Part shown: piece after piece, positions 49,654 to 57,274 of the stretch | How the letters are laid out: each line of letters starts with the position of its first letter | How positions within the stretch are numbered: the first letter of the stretch is position 1 | Origin: Jidongwangia harbinensis | GTDB taxonomy: Bacteria; Actinomycetota; Actinomycetes; Mycobacteriales; Micromonosporaceae | Assembly: GCF_020216025.1 (NCBI RefSeq) | Contig: NZ_JAIWNC010000003.1 | Span: forward strand, 310,001-374,000 | Direction of reading: 5' to 3' | DNA length: 64,000 nucleotides | Made by a program: the position numbers and the translations under genes | The notes under the pieces: generated by a model | Told to the model about the DNA's origin: nothing | Seen by the model: the letters and a program-made list of their open reading frames with translations, nothing else | The model's database searches: none

Positions 49654-52600
49654 ATGAACGGCTGGAGCTCCCACCTGGGCGCGGACCGCTGGGACGACGA
49701 GCCGGCCTGGATCTACGAGATCACCTGGGAGTGGGAACCGGTCGGTGACCAGCGCTATCCCGGCGATCCCGGCCACCGGCGCCGGGTCGTGCACACTCCC
49801 GTCTACGAGGCCTCCCACGGCATCGACCCGGCCGACCCGCCACCGGAGTTGCCGTCCCGCGCCCCCGTTCCGTACGTCGCTCCCCCGCCCGCGGTCCCGT
49901 CGCCGGCCCCGATCCCACCGTCACGCTCCGCCGCGCCTCCGTCGCGCTCCGCCGCACCGGCGTCACGTTCCGCAACGCCGCCGGAGTGGGACCGGCCCGC
50001 GTACCCCGAGCCGTCCGCGCCGGCCCGCGACGTACCGTCCTGGAACCGCGCGGTACCGCTGCCGGAGCGGCTGCCGGACGCGTGGGCGGCCCGGCGCCAG
50101 CCTGGGAGTGCCGGGGCCCAGCGCGAGGGTGCCGGGGCTCAGCGCGAAGGCCGGCCGGACCGGTACCGGGCCGATCAGCAGTGGTCCGGGCCGGAGCCGC
50201 ACGGCGGGTCCGGGTGGAACAGCAGCGAGCAGCGGCCGTCACCGCCCCGGCCTCCGGCCGATTCTTGGGGTACGGGCGGGGCTGTTCAGGCAACGCCGCA
50301 TTCACCAGCGCCTGAGCGGTCGGCTTCCGGGTATCCCGGCGCTGGCCAGCACGGTCCTGGGCAGCACGGTCCTGGCCGGCACGGTCCTGGCCAGCACGGT
50401 CCTGGCCAGCACGGTCCTGGCCAGCACGGTCCTGGCCAGCACGGTCCTGGCCAGCACGGTCCTGGCCAGCACGGTCCTGGCCAGCACGGTCCTGGCCAGC
50501 ACGGTCCTGGCCAGCACGGCTACGACCAATCCGGCTACGGCCAAACCGGCCCCGGCCAGCCTGGCTATGGCCAGCCCGGCCACGCCCAGCCCGGCCACGG
50601 ACAGGCTGGCCACGCGCAACCCGGCCACGGGCAGTCTGAGCACGGGCAGTCTGGACACGCCCAACCCGGCCACGGGCAGTCTGGGCACGGGCCGTCTGGA
50701 CAGGGATGGGTGGTGCCCGGCCAGCGGTGGCCGGAGACGGATCCGGACGGTCCGCCCGGGCTGCCGCAACGCACCAGCCGGCGGCAAGACGCGCACGGTG
50801 CGCCGGTCCCGCCCGTCTCTCCGGCGTCGCCCTACCGCCAGGGTTGGGCCGACGACCCACGCGGTGTGTCGGGCCCGCCCGGATCGGCCCGGCCGCCGCA
50901 CTACGATCCCCGGGACACGCCCGCTTCGCCCGCCGCCGCCCGGCCACCCCAGCATGACCCGGGCGCGCCGCCGGGATCGCACCGATCCGGCTACTACGAC
51001 GACCCGCGCGGCGTCTCCGCACCGCCGGGCCCCATTCGGTACGACGACCCACGTGGCGTCTCCGCGCCGCCGGACCCCATTCGGTACGACGACCCACGTG
51101 GCGTCTCCGCGCCGCCGGGACCAACCCGATACGACGACCCGGGCGGCGTATCGGCGCCGCCCGCATCGCAGTGGTCCGGCTACGACGACACGCGCCGGGT
51201 GTCGGGACGGCCGGCCGACCCGACGCATGACGATCCGCGCGGTGTGTCGGCGCCGCCGGTCTCGCCCGGGCCCTACTACGGGCGTCCGGCCGCCCCGCCG
51301 GCGCGCGATGCCGGTGTCTACGGGTCGCCGGCCGTGCCGCGAGCCGCCGTACCGCCGCCCCGGCCCGTCCCGGGTACCGACCAGCCTGCGCCACCGCGGT
51401 CCGGTGCGCGGCCCCCGGTGCCCGGTGCCCCGCAACGCCCGTCGGGCGATGCCGCGCGCCCCCAGCCGGCCGCGCCGTTCCAGGCGACGCCGCCGGTGCC
51501 GCAGGACGTGCGCCCGCAGTTCCGGGACCTGCCGCCGTCCCGGCAGGAGATGCCGCCACCGTTCTACGGGGCGCAGGAACCGACGTTGCGGGATACCCGG
51601 CCCGGCCCGGTCGCCCATCCGGCGCCACGAGAGTCGCGTCCGACACCGTTCGAACCGCCGACCGATCCCACGATGGCGGTGCCACGCCGCGCCGACGGCA
51701 CCCCGGTCACCTGGGACCGCCGGCCGAACACCGCCGGGCAGCCCGCGCTGGAGGCACCGCGCCCGCAGCCGCCCGCGCCGGAGGCACCGCGCCCGCAGCC
51801 GCCCGCGCCGCCGTGGAAGGCCGCCCGATCGGCCGCCTCCCCGGCCGCCCCGCCGACGGCACGCCCGCAGCCCGCACCCCAGCAACCGGCGTCACCGCAA
51901 CCAGCTCCGCAGCTGCCGGCATCCCGTCAGCCGGCAGCGCAGCTACCGGCGTCCCGTCAGCCGGCAGCGCAGCTTCCGGCGTCCCCGCGGCCGGCACCAC
52001 AGCAGGCAGCACCTCAGCAGCCAGCGCCTCAGCAGCCAGCACCACAGCAGCCAGCGCCTCAGCGGCCGGCAGCCCAGCAAGCCGCAGCCCAGGAAGTGGC
52101 GCCGTGGCAGCAGCCCGCCGTGCCGCCGCCGGTTCCGCCCCAGCGGGTCGCGCCCGAGTCGGCAGTGCCTCAGCCGTCGGCATCGCACCGGCCCGCACCC
52201 CAGTCACCGGCGCCGCCCTGGTCCGAACGCCCGCCGGCACCGCCAGAGGTACCAGCATCGCCGGCGGCACCGTCTCCGTCACCGGCACCTCCGGTGACGC
52301 CTCCTCCGCCACCCGCGCCCTCGGCGGCACTGCCACCGGCACCCGCGCCCGCGCCTGAGTGGACTCCGCTGCCGTGGGAGGCCCCGCCGTCACCGATCGA
52401 CATCCCGGCTCGCCCGGAGACGGCGGCCGTCGCGGACCCCGCGCCGGCGCCGCCCGCCGAAGCGCCCGCTCCCTCGTGGCCGGAGGCGCCCTGGTCGAAT
52501 CCGACACCGGAACCGTGGCCGGATGCGTCACCGGAGAACACCTCGACGGCGCCCAGCTCGGGCCTTCCGGCCGCGTCGGAGTCGGCTGCGGAGATCGAGG

Positions 52601-55149
52601 ACACCCAGCGGGTGCTCCTGCCCGTCTCCGACGCCGAGTCCGGTCCGCCGGACCGCGACGGCTGGGACGGCACGGCGCTGGACCGGGCCGACGCCCCGGT
52701 CACCGGGCCGCCGGCCGTGGACCCGGTCGCGGCGTCACCGTTCGAGGACGGGGAACCGGACGACGAGGTGCCGGAAGCCGGGACCGGCCCGGATCTGGCG
52801 ATCGAACCGGCGGCGGCCGCCCCGGCCGAGCACCGTTCGATCGAACCCGCCGCGACCACGACAGCGGCGCGGTCCGGATCCGAACCGGTCAGCGGAGGCT
52901 CGCCGGCCGGGCCGACGTCGTCGGTGCCGGTGTCGCCGTCCGCGCGGTTCGAGGAACTCTCGGCCGACGCACCCGCGCCTCCGGACGGCGAGGGGCACGG
53001 CCTCGGCTGGCTGCTGAACCTGAGTGGCCTGGGTGCGGTCACCCCCGCGCCCGAGGAGGCCGAACCGGAGTCCGCGTCGTCCGTGGCCGTCGAACCGTCG
53101 GCGGCGACTCCGGTCAGTGGTGCGCCGAAGAAGCAGAACTGGTTCGCGCCGATCGGCGACACCGAGGAGGCGACGGGCGACACCGAGGAGGCGACGGGCG
53201 ACACCGAGGAGGCGACGGGCGACACCGAGGAGCCGCCGTCCGCCACGGCGGACCCCACGGACGCGGCGGCAGCGGAGGACCCGGACCCGGCCGGACCAGC
53301 GACGGACCCGGTGGACGAGACACCCCGCCCGACCGAACCGGCGGCGACCGCACCACCGGACCCGGCGGCACCGGTTGACGAGACCTCAGACCCGGCCGCA
53401 CCGGCGAACGAGACACCGGACCCGGCCGCACCGGCGAACGAGACCCCAGACCCGGCCGCACCGGCGAACGAGACACCGGCGTCCGTCGAATCGGCAGACG
53501 AAACACCGGACCGGGCCGAACCGGTGGAGGACCGCGAGCCGGCCGAGCGCGCAGCCGCTCCTGCGCCGGGCCCGGTGGCACCCGCCGACCCGGAACCAAC
53601 CACCGACCCGGAGCCGGAGCCGGAACCGGAACCGGAACCGGAACCGGAACCGGAACCGGAACCAGAACTGCGGGATTCCACCCCGGACCAGTCCCCGGCG
53701 AAGGCGGAACACCGGAACGACGCCGCCCCGGAACCGGAGACGGCGGCACCGACCACCGGCCGGCGCACGCCGCCGCCGGACGCCGGGACCGCGTCCCGGC
53801 CCGACCGCCCGGCGGCCCGGCAGCCGGGCTCCGGCCCGGACCGGGGTGCGCGCCGGCTCACCGACCCGGAGCAGGTGCTTTCGGCGTACCCCTGGAGGTT
53901 CTCGCCGGACACCCTGCGGGAGCAGATCGACGACCCGGAGGAACTGCTGATCGTCCGGGACCGGCTGACCGACAAGCTGGAGTACGCGGAACGCGACGCG
54001 GTCCGCGCCCGGCTGCTGAGCCTGCGCGCGGTGGTCTCCCGCGTGCTTGGCGACCTGGACCTGGCGCTGGCCGACGGCCGGGAGGCGCTCGGGCACGCGG
54101 AGGCCACCGGTGAGCTGCGGCGCACCGCGATCGTGCAGGCCCGGCTGGCGCACGTGCTGCACTGGGCGGGCGAGTTCGAGGAGGCGGACCGGCTCTACGA
54201 GCAGGCCAACTCGGAGGAACTGCCGGACCGGTTGCGCGCCGAGATGTTCGAGCTGGCCGGGCGGTCGGCGTTCGAGCAGGGGCGGCATCTGGAGGCGATG
54301 AACCGCTTCGAGCAGGCGCTGTCCGCGCGGCGGGGTGAGGACCCGGAGCTGGTGGCGCGGGTCGAGACGGCGCTGGACGCGGTGCAGGCGCGGGCCCGGA
54401 AGGACGGCTGGGGTCCGTACCCGCGCGGTGTTGCGGAGATTCTGCAGGAGCGGCCCGCGCCGCGCCCGCTGCGGGACGAACGGACCGGGCTCTGGGGGTA
54501 CGTGGGGGCGCTGGCCCCGCAGTTCGCCGAGGTGCAGCCGTTCCGGGAAGGGCTGGCCTGGGTACGGCGACCGGACAGCCGGGCCTGGGACCTGGTCGAC
54601 GTCGGTGGCCGCCCGGTGGTGGACGCGTCGGCCGGCTACCTGCTGGTGCAGGCGTTCAGTGACGGCCTGGCCTGGGTGTCGCGGGACCAGGCGGGCGGCT
54701 GGTTCGGCGTCGACCGCGGCGGCCGGGTGGTGGTGCCGGGTGGGTTCGACGAGGTACGCCCGTTCCGGCGCGGCGTGGCGGCGGTGCGGCGGGCCGGCTG
54801 GGGTGCGATCGACCGGCACGGGCGGATCGTGGTGGCGCCCAAGTACCGCGGGTTCGCCACCGCGCTGACCGGGGGCCGCCGGGTGGACGGGTTCACCGAC
54901 GAGGGGCTCGCCGTGGTGGACGCGGGCGACCGGCTCGGCGTGGTGGACCGCGCCGGGCATCTGCTGGTGGCGCCGGTGCACGCGCGGCTGGTGATCCACC
55001 CGGTGGCGTTCCTGATCGGTGACCGGAACGGGCGGTGGGGCGCGCTGGACCGGGACGGCGAACCGCTCATCGACGTGGTGCACCGCACCGAGGGCGATGT
55101 GGCCGACGCGATAGACGGATTGCTGGCCGACACGCGTCCGGTGCTGTGA
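49654..55149 (+). CDS. Giant proline-rich repeat protein with C-terminal helical region and WG-type repeats
   Basis: An 1831-residue protein. Residues 1-60 are a small ordered head (MNGWSSHLGADRWDDEPAWIYEITWEW in two parts MNGWSSHLGADRWDD and EPAWIYEITWEW). Residues 60-1390 are disordered Pro/Ala/Gly/Glu-rich sequence with arrays of GQHGP (about 230-288), YDDPRGVSAPPGPIR (about 449-503), GDTEEAT (1168-1190) and PEPE (about 1320-1338). Residues about 1397-1585 form helical repeats resembling TPR (AIVQARLAHVLHWAGEFEEADRLYEQ). Residues about 1596-1815 are WG-type beta repeats (AWDLVDVGGRPVV, GGWFGVDRGGRVVV, GWGAIDRHGRIVV). No signal peptide or membrane helix, so it is probably cytoplasmic. The long scaffold with binding ends suggests an assembly role. 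ATG 49654 lacks a strong ribosome-binding site. Confidence 0.85.
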   Translation: MNGWSSHLGADRWDDEPAWIYEITWEWEPVGDQRYPGDPGHRRRVVHTPVYEASHGIDPADPPPELPSRAPVPYVAPPPAVPSPAPIPPSRSAAPPSRSAAPASRSATPPEWDRPAYPEPSAPARDVPSWNRAVPLPERLPDAWAARRQPGSAGAQREGAGAQREGRPDRYRADQQWSGPEPHGGSGWNSSEQRPSPPRPPADSWGTGGAVQATPHSPAPERSASGYPGAGQHGPGQHGPGRHGPGQHGPGQHGPGQHGPGQHGPGQHGPGQHGPGQHGPGQHGPGQHGYDQSGYGQTGPGQPGYGQPGHAQPGHGQAGHAQPGHGQSEHGQSGHAQPGHGQSGHGPSGQGWVVPGQRWPETDPDGPPGLPQRTSRRQDAHGAPVPPVSPASPYRQGWADDPRGVSGPPGSARPPHYDPRDTPASPAAARPPQHDPGAPPGSHRSGYYDDPRGVSAPPGPIRYDDPRGVSAPPDPIRYDDPRGVSAPPGPTRYDDPGGVSAPPASQWSGYDDTRRVSGRPADPTHDDPRGVSAPPVSPGPYYGRPAAPPARDAGVYGSPAVPRAAVPPPRPVPGTDQPAPPRSGARPPVPGAPQRPSGDAARPQPAAPFQATPPVPQDVRPQFRDLPPSRQEMPPPFYGAQEPTLRDTRPGPVAHPAPRESRPTPFEPPTDPTMAVPRRADGTPVTWDRRPNTAGQPALEAPRPQPPAPEAPRPQPPAPPWKAARSAASPAAPPTARPQPAPQQPASPQPAPQLPASRQPAAQLPASRQPAAQLPASPRPAPQQAAPQQPAPQQPAPQQPAPQRPAAQQAAAQEVAPWQQPAVPPPVPPQRVAPESAVPQPSASHRPAPQSPAPPWSERPPAPPEVPASPAAPSPSPAPPVTPPPPPAPSAALPPAPAPAPEWTPLPWEAPPSPIDIPARPETAAVADPAPAPPAEAPAPSWPEAPWSNPTPEPWPDASPENTSTAPSSGLPAASESAAEIEDTQRVLLPVSDAESGPPDRDGWDGTALDRADAPVTGPPAVDPVAASPFEDGEPDDEVPEAGTGPDLAIEPAAAAPAEHRSIEPAATTTAARSGSEPVSGGSPAGPTSSVPVSPSARFEELSADAPAPPDGEGHGLGWLLNLSGLGAVTPAPEEAEPESASSVAVEPSAATPVSGAPKKQNWFAPIGDTEEATGDTEEATGDTEEATGDTEEPPSATADPTDAAAAEDPDPAGPATDPVDETPRPTEPAATAPPDPAAPVDETSDPAAPANETPDPAAPANETPDPAAPANETPASVESADETPDRAEPVEDREPAERAAAPAPGPVAPADPEPTTDPEPEPEPEPEPEPEPEPEPELRDSTPDQSPAKAEHRNDAAPEPETAAPTTGRRTPPPDAGTASRPDRPAARQPGSGPDRGARRLTDPEQVLSAYPWRFSPDTLREQIDDPEELLIVRDRLTDKLEYAERDAVRARLLSLRAVVSRVLGDLDLALADGREALGHAEATGELRRTAIVQARLAHVLHWAGEFEEADRLYEQANSEELPDRLRAEMFELAGRSAFEQGRHLEAMNRFEQALSARRGEDPELVARVETALDAVQARARKDGWGPYPRGVAEILQERPAPRPLRDERTGLWGYVGALAPQFAEVQPFREGLAWVRRPDSRAWDLVDVGGRPVVDASAGYLLVQAFSDGLAWVSRDQAGGWFGVDRGGRVVVPGGFDEVRPFRRGVAAVRRAGWGAIDRHGRIVVAPKYRGFATALTGGRRVDGFTDEGLAVVDAGDRLGVVDRAGHLLVAPVHARLVIHPVAFLIGDRNGRWGALDRDGEPLIDVVHRTEGDVADAIDGLLADTRPVL
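50344..50519 (+). repeat. 15-bp tandem repeat array, about 12 copies, coding GQHGP
   Basis: GGCCAGCACGGTCCT is repeated about 12 times with only three changes (CTGGGC, GCCGGC), the most uniform array in the window. Identity this high suggests recent expansion. Confidence 0.95.
50998..51162 (+). repeat. 45-bp tandem repeat, 3.6 copies, coding 15-residue units
   Basis: Units start at 50998, 51043, 51088 and 51133; each encodes DDPRGVSAPPGPIRY-type sequence. Three full copies are nearly identical, the fourth is partial. Confidence 0.9.
53155..53482 (+). repeat. 21-bp (GDTEEAT) and 30-bp (PAAPANETPD) coding repeats
   Basis: Three full 21-bp units start at 53155, 53176 and 53197 with a partial fourth; from about 53390 a 30-bp unit (GACCCGGCCGCACCGGCGAA plus ten bases) occurs three times. 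Further on (about 53610-53670) runs a GAACCG hexamer tract. Confidence 0.85.
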
Positions 55150-55155
55150 GCTGGG

Positions 55156-55161
55156 TAGGTT
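55156..55161 (+). promoter_or_regulatory. Putative -10 box of a leaderless aldo/keto reductase transcript
   Basis: TAGGTT, seven bases, ATG at 55169. No ribosome-binding site is present. Confidence 0.45.
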
Positions 55162-55168
55162 GACCCGT

Positions 55169-56167
55169 ATGGAATTCCGTCACCTCGGCCGTTCCGGCCT
55201 CATGGTAAGCGAGCTCGCTTACGGCAACTGGATCACCCACGGCTCCCAGGTGGAGGAGGACGCCGCCGCCGCGTGCGTCCGGGCCGCGCTGGACGTGGGC
55301 ATCACCACCTTCGACACCGCCGACGTGTACGCGGGCACCCGCGCGGAGGCGGTGCTCGGCCGCGCGCTGAAGGGCGAGCGCCGGGAGGGCCTGGAGATCT
55401 TCACGAAGGTCTACTGGGCGACCGGGCCGGGTCGCAACGACCGCGGCCTGTCCCGCAAGCACATCATGGAGTCGATCAACGGCTCGCTGCGCCGGCTGCA
55501 GACCGAGTACGTCGACCTGTACCAGGCCCACCGGTACGACTACGAGACCCCGCTCGAGGAGACGATGCAGGCGTTCGCCGACATCGTGCACTCCGGCAAG
55601 GCGCACTACATCGGCGTGTCCGAGTGGACCGCGTCGCAGATCCGGGCCGGCTGGGAGCTGGCCCAGGACCTGAAGATCCCGTTCGTGTCCAACCAGCCGC
55701 AGTACTCGATGCTGTGGCGGGTCATCGAGGCCGAGGTGGTGCCGACCTCGATCGAGCTGGGCGTGGGTCAGGTGGTCTTCTCGCCGATCGCGCAGGGCGT
55801 GCTGACCGGTAAGTACGAGCCGGGCAAGCAGCCGCCGGCCGGTTCCCGGGCCACCGACGACAAGTCCGGCGCGAACTTCATCTCGCGCTGGATGAGCGAC
55901 GAGGTGCTGAGCACGGTGCAGCAGCTCAAGCCGCTGGCCGAGCAGGCCGGTCTGTCGCCGGCCCAGCTGGCGGTGGCGTGGGTGCTGCAGAACGACAACG
56001 TGTCCGCGGCGATCATCGGCGCGTCCCGGCCGGAGCAGGTCCACGACAACGCCAAGGCGTCCGGCGTCAAGCTCGAGGCCGACCTGATGAAGGCGATCGA
56101 CCAGGTGCTGGACCCGATCACCGAGCGCGACCCGGCCAAGACGGAAAGCCCGGCCAAGCGCCCGTAG
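55169..56167 (+). CDS. Aldo/keto reductase, KvBeta-like group
   Basis: The 332-residue NADPH-dependent oxidoreductase has a TIM barrel with the catalytic tetrad: Asp in FDTADVYAG, Tyr in DVYAG, Lys in IFTKVYW and His in LYQAHRYD. The ending AWVLQNDNVSAAIIGASRPEQVHDN is typical. Motifs SNQPQYSMLWR and SPIAQGVLTGKY place it near voltage-gated channel beta-subunit-like AKRs. Substrate unknown. ATG 55169 is chosen over TTG 55160 because a -10 box sits seven bases before it. It converges with the M50 protease gene, 3 bases apart. Confidence 0.93.
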   Translation: MEFRHLGRSGLMVSELAYGNWITHGSQVEEDAAAACVRAALDVGITTFDTADVYAGTRAEAVLGRALKGERREGLEIFTKVYWATGPGRNDRGLSRKHIMESINGSLRRLQTEYVDLYQAHRYDYETPLEETMQAFADIVHSGKAHYIGVSEWTASQIRAGWELAQDLKIPFVSNQPQYSMLWRVIEAEVVPTSIELGVGQVVFSPIAQGVLTGKYEPGKQPPAGSRATDDKSGANFISRWMSDEVLSTVQQLKPLAEQAGLSPAQLAVAWVLQNDNVSAAIIGASRPEQVHDNAKASGVKLEADLMKAIDQVLDPITERDPAKTESPAKRP

Positions 56168-56170
56168 GAC

Positions 56171-56998
56171 TCAATTCCAGAAACGCATGAGGGCCATGCC
56201 GAGCTGGGCGGTTTCCTGCGGGACGCCGATCAGCTCGGCCAGCCAGTAGACCGCGGTGAAGAACCAGCGGTTGATCTCGGACTGCCAGAGCAGGATGAAC
56301 AGCAGGATGAAACCGTACGGCGCGAACAGGTTGTAGGCGCGCTGGTAGGGCGGGCTCAGCCAGGGCTGGAGCAGGTTGCCGCCGTCCAGCCCGGGCACCG
56401 GCAGCAGGTTGAGCACGCTCGCGGTGACCTGCAGGAACGCCAGCGCGCCGAGGGCCGCCCAGAATTCGGTGTGTGCGTCGCCGGCCAGGAAGTATCGCCC
56501 GCTGGCCGGGTCCTGGGCGACCAGGTCGGGGGCCAGGCCGAGGACGAACGGGATCGCCAGCAGCAGCGCGAACAGCACGTTGGTGAGCGGACCGGCGGCG
56601 CTGATCAGCGACTTCTTCAACTTGCTGCCGATGTGCGTGTGGTCCACCCAGACCGCGCCGCCGGGCAGGCCGATGCCGCCCAGGATCACCACGATCACCG
56701 GCAGCACGATGGACAGCAGCGGGCTGGTGTACTTCAGCGGGTTGAGGCGCAGGTAGCCGCGTTCCGCCACGCCCCGGTCGCCGGCGAAGTACGCGATCAC
56801 CGCGTGGGCGTACTCGTGCAGGCAGAGCGAGAGCAGCCACCCGGAGATGATGAACAGGAAGACGTCGACCCGGACGTTGCCGTACCCGGTCCAGGTCATG
56901 AAGCCGCTCACCACGGTGAGCGCGACGATCCCGATGAAGACCGGGCTCGGTACGAACGCGTGGCGCGGCGTCTGCCGCGAGACGTCGAAGCTGGTCAC
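56171..56998 (-). CDS. Site-2 protease family (M50) membrane protein
   Basis: The 275-residue intramembrane metalloprotease has the zinc motif HEYAH in SLCLHEYAHAVIAYFAGD and the third-ligand block NLLPVPGLDGGNLL (Asp). About six membrane helices are present. Members cleave membrane-bound anti-sigma factors or process membrane proteins; no sigma factor is nearby. The GTG start overlaps the stop of the 65-residue gene (GTGA), so both are made from one message. Confidence 0.92.
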   Translation of the reverse strand: MTSFDVSRQTPRHAFVPSPVFIGIVALTVVSGFMTWTGYGNVRVDVFLFIISGWLLSLCLHEYAHAVIAYFAGDRGVAERGYLRLNPLKYTSPLLSIVLPVIVVILGGIGLPGGAVWVDHTHIGSKLKKSLISAAGPLTNVLFALLLAIPFVLGLAPDLVAQDPASGRYFLAGDAHTEFWAALGALAFLQVTASVLNLLPVPGLDGGNLLQPWLSPPYQRAYNLFAPYGFILLFILLWQSEINRWFFTAVYWLAELIGVPQETAQLGMALMRFWN

Positions 56999-57192
56999 TC
57001 GGCCGGCAGCAGACTCATCTTGTAGTCCACCCGGTCGTCCTCGACGAGGCTGACCTGGGTGACCCCGGCGGCCGCCAGTTCACGCCACGCCTGGCCGATC
57101 CACGACTCGGCGTCGGCCTGGCTGCTGAACGTCTCGGCCGGGCCGGCGACCGGCTTCCCGTCGACGCCCTCGTACCGCCAACTCCACGGCAT
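56995..57192 (-). CDS. 65-residue conserved small protein coupled to the M50 protease
   Basis: The protein starts MPWSWRYEGVDGKPVAG and has FSSQADAESWIGQAWREL then VTQVSLVEDDRVDYKMSL. It is a compact helix-strand fold with conserved tryptophans, repeatedly found as a short actinobacterial protein of unknown role. GAGGGGG precedes the ATG and its stop overlaps the protease start, so it may be an adaptor or substrate of the protease, which is inference. Confidence 0.8.
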   Translation of the reverse strand: MPWSWRYEGVDGKPVAGPAETFSSQADAESWIGQAWRELAAAGVTQVSLVEDDRVDYKMSLLPAE

Positions 57193-57261
57193 GCGCCGCC
57201 CCCTCAAGTCTGTTCGTCGGTGCCGTTCCACCCTACGGCGTCGGCGGGTGCGACCCGGCCT

Positions 57262-57267
57262 TAAGGT
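57262..57267 (+). promoter_or_regulatory. Putative -10 box of a leaderless cobU-cobT transcript
   Basis: TAAGGT, seven bases, ATG 57275. No cobalamin riboswitch motif is visible in the 82 bases upstream. Confidence 0.45.
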
Positions 57268-57274
57268 ACGGGGC

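Noticed and set aside
50344..50519. Possible CRISPR or regulatory array of 15-bp units
   Set aside because: The units are contiguous with no spacers and stay in frame within a large gene, so it is a coding repeat.
49721..55083. Long minus-strand frames (for example 49721-51685, 50302-51885, 52170-54125) opposite the giant gene
   Set aside because: They mirror the repeats and are low-complexity; codon third-position GC favours the plus frame, and only the plus frame ends in recognisable domains.
57193..57274. Cobalamin riboswitch before cobU-cobT
   Set aside because: Only 82 bases are available, no conserved B12-box-like motif is seen, and a -10 box lies seven bases before the ATG.
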